Assembly: GCA_018228705.1 (NCBI GenBank)
Contig: CP073694.1
Location: forward strand, 1,860,001 to 1,924,000
DNA: 64,000 nt
Reading direction: 5' to 3'
From: Dysosmobacter sp. Marseille-Q4140
Lineage (GTDB): Bacteria > Bacillota > Clostridia > Oscillospirales > Oscillospiraceae
How positions within the stretch are numbered: the stretch's first letter is position 1; each line of letters opens with the position of its first letter. Positions 23,702-32,865 of the stretch are shown piece after piece. The notes under the pieces are model-generated. The model worked only from the letters and a program-made list of their open reading frames with translations, did not search any database and had not been told where the DNA came from. The translations under genes were made by a program, and so were the position numbers.

Positions 23702-26515
23702 TCAGAACTGGGGCAGCTTGCGGACCACCTGGGCGCAGCGGGCGCAGAGGGTGGGGTGGTCCGCGTCGGCACCCACGGTGGGGCTGTGCATCCAGCAGCG
23801 CTCGCACTTCTCACCCTTGGCCTGACTCACCACCACCCGTACGCCGTTGAGGGGGGTGCCGGCGGCCTGGCTGTAGAGGGTGGGATCGGTGACGAAGTCC
23901 ACCCCGGAGACAATGAAGAAGTCCGCCCACCACTGCTGGGTGAAGTGCTCCCGCAGATCGGACAGGTCCACCGGCGGCTTTTCCTCCCCGGTGACAATGG
24001 AGACATGGGCTTCCAGGCTCTTGCCGATCTTCTTCTCGTTCCGGGCAGCCTCCAGGGCAGCGTTCACGCCGTCCCGCAGCTGGATCATGGTGCCCCAGGA
24101 GACCAGGTCCCCCAGGTCGTACTCCTGGAAGGGCTGGTTCATGTCGTTGAACACCACGTTGCGGCCGTCGTCGCCGGACCGGTGGGTCATGGACTGCCAG
24201 ATCTCGTCGCAGGTGAAGGCCAGGATGGGGGCCATGATCTTGGTCATGGTGTCCAGGATCAGGAACAGGGCGGTCTGGGCGCTGCGGCGCTTGGTGCCGT
24301 CGGCCTCCTCGCAGTACAGCCGGTCCTTGATGATGTCCAGGTAGAAGTTGGAGAGCTCCACCACGCAGAAGTCGTTGACGGCGTGGGTGACCACCAGGAA
24401 CTCATAGTCGTCGTAGGCCTTGGCGCACTTTTCGATCAGGGCGTTGAGGCGGGTGACGGCCCAGCGGTCCAGCTCCTCCATCTCCTCCGGGGCCACCAGC
24501 TGGTCGGGGTCGAAGCCGTCCAGGTTCCCCAGGCAGTACCGGGCGGTGTTGCGGAACTTCAGGTAGTTCTGGCTCAGCTGCTTGAAGATGGCGTCGGAGC
24601 AGCGGACGTCGGCGTGGTAGTCGGCGCTGGCGGCCCAAAGCCGCAGCAGGTCCGCGCCGTACTTGTCCATGATCTCATAGGGGTCCATGCCGTTGCCCAG
24701 GGACTTGTGCATGGCCTTGCCCTCGCCGTCCACGGTCCAGCCGTGGGTGACGCACTCCTGGAAGGGCGCGCCCTTGCCGAAGGCGCCCACGGCGGTCAGC
24801 AGCGCGGACTGGAACCAGCCGCGGTACTGATCCAGGCCCTCCAGGTACATGTTGGCGGGCCACCAGCCCTGGTCCCGCTTCATGGCGGCGAAGTGGGTGG
24901 AGCCGGAGTCGAACCAGCCGTCCAGGGTGTCCTCCTCCTTCTCGAAGCCGCTCTTGCCGCCGCAGTGGGGGCAGGTGAAGCCGGCGGGCAGGATCTCCTC
25001 GGCGGTCTTGGCGAACCAGGCGTTGGAGCCCTCCTTCTCAAACAGGGCGGAGATGGCGGCGATGGTCTCGTCGGTGACGATGGGCTTGCCGCAGTCCTTG
25101 CAGTACACCACGGGGATGGGCAGGCCCCACTTGCGCTGGCGGGAGATGCACCAGTCGGTGCGCTCCCGGACCATGGACTTCATGCGGTCGATGCCCCAGC
25201 CGGGCACCCAGCGCACGTCGTCGCAGGCGGCGCAGGCCTCGTCCTTGAAGGACTCCACGGAGCAGAACCACTGGGGCGTGGCCCGGAAGATGATGGGGCC
25301 CTTGCAGCGCCAGCAGTGGGGATAACTGTGGACGATCTCCTCCTGGGCAAAGAGCATGCCGCTGTCCTTCATGTCCTGGAGGATGACGGGGTTGGACTCC
25401 TCAGTCTTGAGCCCGGCGTACTTGCCGGCGTAGTCGGTGTGGCGGCCCTGGTCGTCCACGGGCACCACCATGTCCATGCCGTAGCGCTTGCAGGTCTCAT
25501 AGTCGTCGGCGCCAAAGCCCGGCGCGGTGTGGACGCAGCCGGTACCGGAGTCCATGGTGACGTAGTCCGCCAGCAGCAGGCGGGAAGTCTTGGGCAGGAA
25601 GGGATGGTCGGCCAGCATGTTCTCGAAGAAGGCGCCGGGGTGGGTCTCCACGACCTCCCAGCTGTCAAAGCCGCCCAGGCTCATGACCTTCTCCACCAGG
25701 GCCTCGGCCATGATATAGACCTCGCCGCCCGAGGCCTTCACCAGGGCGTAGGACTCGTCGGGGTGCAGGGCGATGGCCAGGTTGCCCGGCAGCGTCCAGA
25801 TGGTGGTGGTCCAGATCACGAAGAAGAGCTTGCTCTTGTCGTAGGCGGAGAGCTTGCCCTGGTCGTCGTGCATGGGGAACTTCACGTACACGGTGGTGCA
25901 GGGGTCGTCCTGGTACTCGATCTCGGCCTCGGCCAGGGCGGTCTCGTCATGGGGGCACCAGTACACGGGCTTGAGGCCCTTGTAGATATAGCCCTTCTTG
26001 TACATCTCGCCGAACACCTTGACCTCCTCGGCCTCAAAGCCCGGGTCCATGGTGGCGTAGGGGTGTTCCCAGTCGCCGATGACGCCCATGCGCTGGAAGC
26101 CCTCGCTCTGAACGCCCATATAGTGGCGGGCGAAGTCCTGGCAGGCGGAGCGGAACTCGGGCACGGACATCTTCTTGCGGTCCAGCTTGTTCTGCTTGAT
26201 GATGGCGGACTCGATGGGCATGCCGTGGTTGTCCCAGCCGGGGATATAGGGGGTGTAGTAGCCCCGCATGGCGTAGGACCGGGTGATGAAGTCCTTGATG
26301 GCCTTGTTCAGGGCGTGGCCCATGTGGAGGGCGCCGTTGGAGAACGGAGGGCCGTCGTGGAGGTTGAACCGGGGCTTGCCCTCGTTCTTCTTGAGCAGTT
26401 CGTTATACACGTCCTGCTCCTGCCAGCGCCTGAGCATCTCCGGCTCCCGCTTGGGCAGGCCCGCCCGCATGGGGAAGTCGGTCTTTGGCAGATTGATGGT
26501 CTTGTTGTAGTCCAT
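23702..26515 (-). CDS. ileS: Isoleucine-tRNA ligase
   Basis: 937 residues. The class I HIGH motif appears as HMGH in FSNGALHMGHALNKA (residue about 65), the editing domain follows, the KMSKS loop is the variant KAMHKSLGNGMDP near residue 600, and the C-terminal zinc finger has CERCWMHSPTVG with a second CARC pair. It charges tRNA-Ile and edits valine. The KMSKS variant is also what I recall from clostridial bacterial-type IleS. Expression is under a T-box leader immediately upstream. Confidence 0.97.
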   Translation of the reverse strand: MDYNKTINLPKTDFPMRAGLPKREPEMLRRWQEQDVYNELLKKNEGKPRFNLHDGPPFSNGALHMGHALNKAIKDFITRSYAMRGYYTPYIPGWDNHGMPIESAIIKQNKLDRKKMSVPEFRSACQDFARHYMGVQSEGFQRMGVIGDWEHPYATMDPGFEAEEVKVFGEMYKKGYIYKGLKPVYWCPHDETALAEAEIEYQDDPCTTVYVKFPMHDDQGKLSAYDKSKLFFVIWTTTIWTLPGNLAIALHPDESYALVKASGGEVYIMAEALVEKVMSLGGFDSWEVVETHPGAFFENMLADHPFLPKTSRLLLADYVTMDSGTGCVHTAPGFGADDYETCKRYGMDMVVPVDDQGRHTDYAGKYAGLKTEESNPVILQDMKDSGMLFAQEEIVHSYPHCWRCKGPIIFRATPQWFCSVESFKDEACAACDDVRWVPGWGIDRMKSMVRERTDWCISRQRKWGLPIPVVYCKDCGKPIVTDETIAAISALFEKEGSNAWFAKTAEEILPAGFTCPHCGGKSGFEKEEDTLDGWFDSGSTHFAAMKRDQGWWPANMYLEGLDQYRGWFQSALLTAVGAFGKGAPFQECVTHGWTVDGEGKAMHKSLGNGMDPYEIMDKYGADLLRLWAASADYHADVRCSDAIFKQLSQNYLKFRNTARYCLGNLDGFDPDQLVAPEEMEELDRWAVTRLNALIEKCAKAYDDYEFLVVTHAVNDFCVVELSNFYLDIIKDRLYCEEADGTKRRSAQTALFLILDTMTKIMAPILAFTCDEIWQSMTHRSGDDGRNVVFNDMNQPFQEYDLGDLVSWGTMIQLRDGVNAALEAARNEKKIGKSLEAHVSIVTGEEKPPVDLSDLREHFTQQWWADFFIVSGVDFVTDPTLYSQAAGTPLNGVRVVVSQAKGEKCERCWMHSPTVGADADHPTLCARCAQVVRKLPQF

Positions 26516-26560
26516 TGCCGTGTCTCCTTTTATCCTGAAATGGTTTTGTTGATGAAATAC

Positions 26561-26848
26561 AAAAAACGCTTTGCCTCTTTCTCAAGAGACAAAGCGTTTG
26601 GTCAAACACTCTGCGGTACCACTCTCGGTTGCCGTCCCCTTGCGGGGCGCGGCCGCTCGCTGCCCGCCGTCACGGGCCGGTGCTGTAACGGGCACCACGC
26701 GTCCACGCTTACTCGCGTCGTCTTTCAGCAGGAGGCTCCAAGGTGATTTTCGCCCGGCGCTTCCGTCCGCCTTGCACCAAACCGGCGGCTCTCTTTGCGG
26801 AAACTGAGGGGTTACTCGTCCTTTTCCACGCCAAATGTTTCATTTTAC
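26561..26848 (-). promoter_or_regulatory. T-box riboswitch (isoleucine) of ileS
   Basis: Leader of about 290 bases on the minus strand. The stem I region contains the specifier ATC at 26745-26747 within GAAAATCACC; the T-box antiterminator sequence GAGTGGTACCGCAGAG lies at 26609-26626; and the competing terminator is an AACGCTTTG-type stem with a T run at 26561-26600. Uncharged tRNA-Ile would favour antitermination and ileS expression. Confidence 0.93.
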
Positions 26849-26854
26849 CCGATT

Positions 26855-26882
26855 ATCGTATCACATTTTTCCGGTTTGTCAA
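26855..26882 (-). promoter_or_regulatory. Promoter of the ileS T-box leader
   Basis: Minus strand: TTGACA (26877-26882), 16-bp spacer, TACGAT (26855-26860) with extended -10 TGA before it. It lies just upstream of the T-box stem I. Confidence 0.65.
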
Positions 26883-26913
26883 GGCGGTTTTTGCAAAAAC
26901 CGCCTTCGCCGCC

Positions 26914-28197
26914 CTATGCGGCAGCCCTGCAATAGAGGGCCATGGTGTCCCAGCACCACTCCGGCAGGGATCCCCAGCCGGTGGAGGCCATGCGGTAATT
27001 GCCCTCCAGGCCGCTGAAGCGGCATACGCCCTGGCCGTCCAGGGTCCAGGACAAGGGCGTTCCCGTCTCCGGCGTGAAGGTCACCGTGTAGGCCGCGGCC
27101 TCGTCCAGGGGCGCGTCCGTGGGGATCAGGACGGCGCCTTCCCTCCCAGACCCGGAGCCGGACCACAGCATGGCCCAGAATTCCTCCTCCGCCGCCGCGC
27201 CGGCATCTTCCACGCCCTGTCCGCCGGGGCCGGTCACCGAAAGACGGCAGGAGCGGGTCCTCCCGTCGGTCGGATCAGCAGGCAGCGGCGCGGGCTGGAT
27301 CTGCGCCGGCACATAGACAATGTCCATCTCCAGCTTCAGCGCCCCGTCCTCCAGGGTCGCAGCGCAGAACTTCCACTCTCCTCCGTCCGTTTCCCGATAG
27401 CGGAAGATCAGCCGGACCGGGCCGGGTCCCTCGGCCTCCATTGCCTCCAGGACGGCGCTCCCGCCGCCGATATACTGGCCGGGACTCACCTGATAGACGC
27501 TGCCGTCCGCCGCCCGGTGGAAGAAGGTCAGGCCGCTCCACCACTCCGCCACCTCGTAGACCAGCTCCGGCTCCCCGCCGCCGTCCAGATCCAGGGATAC
27601 CGGGTCCAGGCAGGGCTCCACCACCCGCAGCTCCCCGGCGCTGTCGAACCAGTAGAAGCGATACCGGTAGATCCCCGCGCCGGGAGGATCGCCGGTCCGC
27701 AGCAAAAACCCGTCCTCCCCCAGCACACCGGAGAAGGCTGTGAGGGTGACGCCCTGGGTGTAATCGGGCATCCTCCCCCGGCCGTCATACAGCTGGATGA
27801 AGCGGATCCACTGGCCCTCAGGACGCAAAAAGGCGCCGTACACCAGGCCCTCCGCCGTGGCGTAGAGCCTGATGCACGTGCCGTCATCCAAATTCAGTTC
27901 CGCCAGGATATCCGCCATCTCCGCCGCATCTGCCGGGATAAACAGTCCCTCCGCTCCCCAGCAGAGGCGGTTCTTCGCCGCGGTATCCACCGGCTCCAGC
28001 TCCTTCAGGGAGATGATCCGCACCGGGGATGGTTCCTCGTACTGGAGGGCATCGTCCTCCAGGGTCTGGGCGGTATCCTGCTCCTCCTGCGCCGGGGGAA
28101 TGGGCCTGGCGGAGGTGGGGCGTCCGGCCAGCAGCATCGCCGCCGCTGTGACCAGCAGCAGGCAGATCAGCCCCGACGCCCGCTTGCGCAGTGCCAT
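26914..28197 (-). CDS. Exported protein of unknown function
   Basis: 427 residues. Signal peptide or anchor at residues 5-25 (ASGLICLLLVTAAAMLLAG); there is no lipobox cysteine. The mature part is beta-rich with many Trp, Tyr and Gly, including SLDLDGGGEPELVYEV, which resembles FG-GAP/VCBS-type calcium-binding repeats that read 'DLDGDG-ELV'. I do not recognise the whole protein. The ATG follows GAAGGAGCG. It ends just downstream of the ileS promoter and may be co-transcribed with the two small genes upstream. Confidence 0.75.
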   Translation of the reverse strand: MALRKRASGLICLLLVTAAAMLLAGRPTSARPIPPAQEEQDTAQTLEDDALQYEEPSPVRIISLKELEPVDTAAKNRLCWGAEGLFIPADAAEMADILAELNLDDGTCIRLYATAEGLVYGAFLRPEGQWIRFIQLYDGRGRMPDYTQGVTLTAFSGVLGEDGFLLRTGDPPGAGIYRYRFYWFDSAGELRVVEPCLDPVSLDLDGGGEPELVYEVAEWWSGLTFFHRAADGSVYQVSPGQYIGGGSAVLEAMEAEGPGPVRLIFRYRETDGGEWKFCAATLEDGALKLEMDIVYVPAQIQPAPLPADPTDGRTRSCRLSVTGPGGQGVEDAGAAAEEEFWAMLWSGSGSGREGAVLIPTDAPLDEAAAYTVTFTPETGTPLSWTLDGQGVCRFSGLEGNYRMASTGWGSLPEWCWDTMALYCRAAA

Positions 28198-28222
28198 AGG
28201 GATCGCTCCTTCCGGCCGCCTC

Positions 28223-28456
28223 TCAGGCGGCCAGCACGAAATAGCCCATGCACAGGGCAATGGTGGTCAGTAAGTAGTGGAGGGCCGGCAGCCACTCCCG
28301 GTCCCGGCAGAACAGCAGGATGTTGATGAGGCCGAAGGCCACCGTGGCCCCCACCATCACCACCCAGGCGAACTGGCCCCGCAGGGCCACGAACTCCAGG
28401 ACCGTCAGAAAGCCCACCAGCAAAAAGGTCATCTGAAACGCCAGTTTCGCTCTCAC
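28223..28456 (-). CDS. Small membrane protein, function unknown
   Basis: 77 residues with GTG start (MRAKLAFQM). Two to three hydrophobic segments (about residues 8-24, 28-48 and 58-76) separated by FCRDREWLP. The ribosome site TGAGGCG overlaps the stop of the 56-residue gene upstream, suggesting coupled translation. No family recognised. Confidence 0.65.
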   Translation of the reverse strand: MRAKLAFQMTFLLVGFLTVLEFVALRGQFAWVVMVGATVAFGLINILLFCRDREWLPALHYLLTTIALCMGYFVLAA

Positions 28457-28469
28457 CGTCTGTTTCGCC

Positions 28470-28640
28470 TCACTGATAGCGGTATTGTCTGCCGGAGTAT
28501 TGGTCCACGCACCGGAGGAACATCTCCCGGCTGCGGAATTCCAGCAGCTGGCAGCCTTCCTCCTCGTGGAAGGATACGATGCGGCGCTGGGTATCCACCC
28601 ACATACGCCACAATGTCACGACGCCGGTGTTCTGTTCCAT
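28470..28640 (-). CDS. Small conserved-looking protein (56 aa)
   Basis: MEQNTGVVTLWRMWVDTQRR at the N-terminus, then IVSFHEEEGCQLLEF and a tail ending SGRQYRYQ. Codon use follows the local pattern with C/G third positions. The 'LW--WVD---R-VSFHE-EG---LEF-S-E-F' pattern looks like small single-domain proteins I have seen in clostridial genomes, but I cannot name a family. It sits directly upstream of the 77-residue membrane protein with one base pattern shared between stop and ribosome site. Confidence 0.6.
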   Translation of the reverse strand: MEQNTGVVTLWRMWVDTQRRIVSFHEEEGCQLLEFRSREMFLRCVDQYSGRQYRYQ

Positions 28641-28738
28641 GATCGAAAGGCTCCCTTCTTCAAGCTCACGCGCCCATGGCGCGTATACTTATAAGACGAT
28701 TGAACAATGGGTTTTGTTTCACGCAAAAGAAATTTTTT

Positions 28739-29434
28739 TCAGGCGGCATCCTCCGCCGCCTGGCTCTCCGCCGCGGCGGCCACATCCACCAGGAAATCCT
28801 CCCAGGCCTCGGGATGCTCCACGTAGTAGACGGGGCAGCGCTTACCGGTGACATCGTAGTGACGGATCACGTCCCGCTCCGGGTCCAGATGAAAGGTGTG
28901 GCACAGCCAGGCGGTCAGTTCCACGGTCCGCCAGTAGGTGACATCCGAAAACTGCCCCGCCGCATCAGGGTGACAGACCTCAATGGCGATCGTGTCGTCG
29001 TTGCGCTCATTGGAGGCATAGGCGATCTCCGTCAGGGGCACGCACTGGATCACCTCCCCCTCCAGGCCCACGATAAAGTGACTGGAGGCGTAGGTCCCCT
29101 CCGTTCCATCGGCCAGGGACGCGAAGTAGTTGCGGTTGGCCCGGGCGGCGGTGCCGGGGTTGCCCACGTAGTGGATGACCACGCCGCGGATCTCTTCCAG
29201 CTCCGTGCCCGGCCGGGACCACTCGTTGATGGGCAGCAGATCCTGCTCCACATACGACGGAAGCGCCACATGCTCTCCCGGCAGCCCCGTGTCCCGGTTC
29301 AGCCACAAGACGGCACCGGCCAGCGCCGCAGCCAGCACCACCAGCGTCAGCGGCCTGCGCTTGCGCCGGGCCCGGCGCCGCCGGTGCCGGTGAGACCGGC
29401 GGCGCCGGGGCATCTCATAGACGGTCTCCTCCAT
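28739..29434 (-). CDS. N-acetylmuramoyl-L-alanine amidase (amidase_2)
   Basis: 231 residues. A very Arg-rich cytoplasmic start (PRRRRSHRHRRRRARRKRR) precedes one membrane anchor at about 30-45. The catalytic domain has RGVVIHYVGNPGT (zinc His), SSHFIVGLEGEVIQCVP, IAIEVCHPD and VIRHYDVTGKRCPVYY (second zinc His and the catalytic Lys region). It would cut the amide bond between MurNAc and the stem peptide at the cell surface. It starts 3 bases after the ABC permease gene, so it shares that transcript. Confidence 0.92.
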   Translation of the reverse strand: MEETVYEMPRRRRSHRHRRRRARRKRRPLTLVVLAAALAGAVLWLNRDTGLPGEHVALPSYVEQDLLPINEWSRPGTELEEIRGVVIHYVGNPGTAARANRNYFASLADGTEGTYASSHFIVGLEGEVIQCVPLTEIAYASNERNDDTIAIEVCHPDAAGQFSDVTYWRTVELTAWLCHTFHLDPERDVIRHYDVTGKRCPVYYVEHPEAWEDFLVDVAAAAESQAAEDAA

Positions 29435-29437
29435 GGC

Positions 29438-31333
29438 TCACCCCACCGCTTCCGTCCAGTTCCGGGACTCGAACTGCTGGTCCTCCTGGGCATAGGTCAC
29501 CAGGGGAATCTCCTTTGTCAGCTCCAGCTCCTCCAGAGCGGAGAGCAGCTCCGTAGCGTTGACGGAGAAGTCCAGGTCCAGGGAGTCTGTGATGGGCTCG
29601 CCTGTTTTGTCCAGTTCGCGGATGTAGTAGAGCGCCAGGCGGTTGGTGTAGGTCTCCTGGTCCCACCGGTCCGGCCTGAAGGCGTTGCGGCCGAATCGCC
29701 CCGCCTCCATATCCTTCAAAATGGCGGCATAGAGGGTCTGCGCGTCTGCGGCGCTCAGGCTGACGCCCTGGCTGCCCTGAATGAAATCACCGCCGGTGAA
29801 CCGCAGCAGGGAGTCAATCTCCAGCTGGGGCCGCTGGACCACGGGGTCCGCAGCCAGCTCCGCCAGCCGGGCCATGGCGCTGTCCGGCTGATCCAGCTCT
29901 GAGACGTAATAATTGAGCCCGTAAGAGCGGCGGAGAGTGGTGCCGTCCGTCAGCTCATAGCGCAGATCCAGCCGTCCCCACAGCAGGCGGAGTTCACTGT
30001 CTCCGGAAGCCTGCGGTCCATTGCCGCTCTCATTGCGGCGCAGATGCTCCTTCTCCGCCAGGACGGCGGTCTGGATGTCCAGAAACCGCTGGATCTCATC
30101 CGGCGCCTTCAGCTCACCGTAATAGTAGGTGTTCTGTCCGTCGATCTCAAAGGTGAGGCTCTCCACCTCCTGGAGCGGCGGAACATACCCCTCCACGCCC
30201 AGCACGTCCGCCCGGACGCACAGACACAGTGCCGCCACTACCGCGGCGCACAGCACGCCTCCCTTCCAGGTGGCGCGCAGGACCCGGAAGGATTTGCGCA
30301 TCAGCATGGCCGCGCCCCAGTAGCCCAGCAGGCCCATGGCCACCACACAGCCCATCATCCCCGGGAACCAGACCTTCCAGCTCCCCAGCATGGGGTCCAG
30401 GACCAGATAGTACAGGCCCTGTCCCAGCGACAGGGCGGCGCACAGGGCCACGCCCCACAAAAACACGGGCTTCGCCCACCGGACGGCCACTGTGTCCCCG
30501 GCGGTCTCGCTGGGCCGGCGGCGGTAGACGGCCAGCGCCGCCAGGGCCAGCGCCGCACCCACAGCGGCATAGATGGCCAGAGTGCCCAGGCCCTCCAGGT
30601 GCCAGTTCAGGGTCCGCTCCAGGGCCTCATCGTAAGTACCCACGACCGACAGCTTCTCGCTCAGTCCTATGACCGGCGTCAGCCATATGGCCCAGGCAGG
30701 AGCCGAGTAGTCGAATCCGTAATAGAACGCCTGGGCCATCTGCTGGACCAGGCCGCACAGGCCCATCACCAGCGCGTTGAGCACGCCGTAGAGCACCGGC
30801 GCCATGAGGATCTGCCCGGTGAACGTCACACACAGCACGGCAAAGGAGTAGAAAAACAGCATCTGCCCCAGGCCGCAGGCCAGGGCGCTCAGCAGCGCGG
30901 TGCCGTTCAGGGCCCCGGCGCTCAGAAGCACCAGCGCCTCCAGCGCAGCGCAGGTCACCTGTACCGCAACGGCCACCAGCAGTCCGGTCAGGTAATTGGT
31001 AAGAAACAGGCCCTCCCTCCGGACGGGCAGGCTGTGAAACAGGCCCACCGCTCTGGGAACCGTCAGATAGGAGAACAGAGCCATGGCAAACAGGATGCCG
31101 GCCACAACGGCGCAGAAAAGGCCGAAACCGCTCCAGGTGCTCAGCAGGTCCCGGGTCAATTCCGCCGCCCGGAAAATCCGGTCCGGCTCGGCGTAGCGGC
31201 CGAAGGCGTTGACGAACCGGGCCACCGGCCCCGCCAGCAGCCAGGCCACCGCATAGACCGCCCACAGCGGCCAGAACCGGGTCAGGTTCTTGCGCAGCAG
31301 CGCGCCGTTAAAGCACGATGTCTTTGACTGCAT
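29438..31333 (-). CDS. ABC transporter permease (DUF6449-like, YtrA-operon type)
   Basis: 631 residues. The N-terminal half has about eight to ten membrane segments of ABC-2 type (LTRFWPLWAVYAVAWLLAG, LFHSLPVRREGLFLTNYL); the C-terminal 270 residues after a last membrane segment near 370 form an extracytoplasmic domain. This is the layout of permeases controlled by YtrA-type GntR regulators. It overlaps the ATPase gene by 26 bases; the ATG behind GGGAGG was chosen over a GTG 9 bases upstream. The cargo is unknown, and wall-active antibiotic response is a common role. Confidence 0.85.
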   Translation of the reverse strand: MQSKTSCFNGALLRKNLTRFWPLWAVYAVAWLLAGPVARFVNAFGRYAEPDRIFRAAELTRDLLSTWSGFGLFCAVVAGILFAMALFSYLTVPRAVGLFHSLPVRREGLFLTNYLTGLLVAVAVQVTCAALEALVLLSAGALNGTALLSALACGLGQMLFFYSFAVLCVTFTGQILMAPVLYGVLNALVMGLCGLVQQMAQAFYYGFDYSAPAWAIWLTPVIGLSEKLSVVGTYDEALERTLNWHLEGLGTLAIYAAVGAALALAALAVYRRRPSETAGDTVAVRWAKPVFLWGVALCAALSLGQGLYYLVLDPMLGSWKVWFPGMMGCVVAMGLLGYWGAAMLMRKSFRVLRATWKGGVLCAAVVAALCLCVRADVLGVEGYVPPLQEVESLTFEIDGQNTYYYGELKAPDEIQRFLDIQTAVLAEKEHLRRNESGNGPQASGDSELRLLWGRLDLRYELTDGTTLRRSYGLNYYVSELDQPDSAMARLAELAADPVVQRPQLEIDSLLRFTGGDFIQGSQGVSLSAADAQTLYAAILKDMEAGRFGRNAFRPDRWDQETYTNRLALYYIRELDKTGEPITDSLDLDFSVNATELLSALEELELTKEIPLVTYAQEDQQFESRNWTEAVG

Positions 31334-32204
31334 AGTCCGCACCTCCCAGCTCGTAAATAAAGATCTCCTCCAGTGTCAGCGGCACCGCGTCCGCCAGCAG
31401 CGGATCGTAGGGCGCCAGGCATCTCTGGGCCTCCTCCGCGCTCATGCGCATGATGAGGGTGTGGATGCGGCCCACCCGGGAGGCATGGAGCACCGGCACT
31501 CCGGGGGGCACCTGGTCCTCCCCCTCCCGGAAGACCACCTGCATCTTCACCATGTTGTCCTGGAGCTGGGCCAGGCTCCGCTCCAGCAGCACCCTGCCGT
31601 GGTCCATGATGCCCACGTGGTCGCACACATCCTCCAGCTCCCGCAGGTTGTGAGAGCTGACCAGCACCGTGGTGCCCCGCTGGGCCACATCCCCCAGCAC
31701 CAGCGACCACACCTGCCGCCGCATCACCGGGTCCAGCCCGTCCACCGGCTCATCCAAAATCAGATATTCCGGCATGCAGCAAAGAGCCAGCCAGAAGGCG
31801 GCCTGCTTCTGCATGCCCTTGCTCAGGCGGCGCAGCAGCCGCCGCTCGTCGATCTGAAAGACCTCCTTGAGCTTTTCGTACCGCTCCATGGAGAAATGGG
31901 GATAAAATCCCCGGTAAAAGCGCATCATATCCCGGATGGAGGACTGGAGGAAATAGTACCAGTCGTCCGGGATGGAGGCGATGCGGCTTTTCAATCCGGC
32001 GTTTTCCCACACGTCCTCCCCGCCCATGCGGACGGTGCCGCCGTCCTGGCGGCAGATGCCGGTCAGATGCCGGATCAGGGTGGACTTGCCGGCCCCGTTG
32101 GGCCCCACCAGTCCGTAGACAGAGCCGGCGGGCACCGACAGCGTGGCCCCGTCCAGGGCCGCAAAGCCCTCAAACCGCTTGACCAGATCCTTCACTTCGA
32201 TCAT
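31308..32204 (-). CDS. ABC transporter ATP-binding protein
   Basis: 298 residues. Walker A GPNGAGKSTLIRHL near residue 40, signature LSKGMQKQAAFWLAL near 135, Walker B YLILDEPVDGLD near 155 and switch His in VLVSSHNLRELED. It powers the permease encoded next. Its ATG overlaps the GntR stop as ATGA and is preceded by AGGAGGTGG, so regulator, ATPase and permease are tightly coupled. Confidence 0.94.
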   Translation of the reverse strand: MIEVKDLVKRFEGFAALDGATLSVPAGSVYGLVGPNGAGKSTLIRHLTGICRQDGGTVRMGGEDVWENAGLKSRIASIPDDWYYFLQSSIRDMMRFYRGFYPHFSMERYEKLKEVFQIDERRLLRRLSKGMQKQAAFWLALCCMPEYLILDEPVDGLDPVMRRQVWSLVLGDVAQRGTTVLVSSHNLRELEDVCDHVGIMDHGRVLLERSLAQLQDNMVKMQVVFREGEDQVPPGVPVLHASRVGRIHTLIMRMSAEEAQRCLAPYDPLLADAVPLTLEEIFIYELGGADYAVKDIVL

Positions 32205-32569
32205 GCCCGCTCCACCTCCTTCTCATCCAGCAGCGCCAGCAGCTCCTTCCGGGTCACGCCCAGATACCGCAGCTCCGACAGCATCTCCCGCACCCGGGCC
32301 AGCAGCTCCCGCTTGCGCTCGGTATCGGCTCCGGCCACGGCGGCAGCGAAGCTTCCCTTACCCGGAACAGAGTAAATGTATCCCTCTCCCTCCAGTTCGT
32401 TGTAGGCCCGCTGGATGGTGTTGGGATTGATGGACAACTGCTGCGCCAGCGCCCGGACAGAGGGCAGCTTATCATCTGTCCGCAGGGCACCGGTGACGAT
32501 CAGCTTTCTCAATCCATCCTTGATCTGCTCATAGATGGGTCGGGAGTCCCGATAGTTCAGGCTGATCAT
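32201..32569 (-). CDS. GntR family regulator, YtrA subfamily
   Basis: 122 residues. Winged helix-turn-helix in IYEQIKDGLRKLIVTGALRTDDKLPSVRALAQQLSINPNTIQRAYNELEGEGYIYSVPGKGSF, followed by a short helical dimerisation tail (about 40 residues) typical of YtrA proteins, which lack a large effector domain. It is first in the operon it probably represses. A 26-bp perfect palindrome lies between its promoter and its start. Confidence 0.93.
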   Translation of the reverse strand: MISLNYRDSRPIYEQIKDGLRKLIVTGALRTDDKLPSVRALAQQLSINPNTIQRAYNELEGEGYIYSVPGKGSFAAAVAGADTERKRELLARVREMLSELRYLGVTRKELLALLDEKEVERA

Positions 32570-32606
32570 CGTGTCACCTTCCTTCCGCGGCGGCCGTCTC
32601 CGCCGC

Positions 32607-32660
32607 CGTATTAACTGTACTAGTACAGTTAATATAACACACCCCCTCTCCCCCTGTCAA
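32607..32660 (-). promoter_or_regulatory. Promoter and GntR operator of the ABC operon
   Basis: Minus strand: -35 TTGACA (32655-32660) with a -10 at TGTTAT (17-bp spacer) or TATATT further on. A perfect 26-bp palindrome spans 32607-32632 (half site TATTAACTGTACT), overlapping the -10/start region, the expected place for a YtrA-type repressor. Confidence 0.8.
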
Positions 32661-32729
32661 CACCTCCGTATCAGCGCTTTTTTGCCGGTTTTTTTTGCCT
32701 GGACAACCGGAAAAACCCGCAGATTTCCC

Positions 32730-32758
32730 TTTACAACCGGGAATTTCTGTGATATATT
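32730..32758 (+). promoter_or_regulatory. Promoter of rpsO
   Basis: TTTACA (32730-32735), 17-bp spacer, TATATT (32753-32758) with extended -10 TGA. About 100 bases of leader follow, starting with a GGCACG/CGTGCC hairpin at 32764-32780. Confidence 0.7.
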
Positions 32759-32865
32759 TCGTTAGGCACGGCAATCGTGCCTCGCCCCTGGGCTTCGTCC
32801 GGCGGAGATTCACCGGCCCTGAACGCAGCCAGCGGGCAACATTATATGAAAGGTGGAAACCATCC

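Noticed and set aside
24650..24720. Missing KMSKS motif in IleS as a sign of inactivation
   Set aside because: MHKSLGN keeps the Lys-Ser-Leu-Gly-Asn core and, as far as I recall, occurs in other clostridial IleS; all other motifs and the zinc finger are present.
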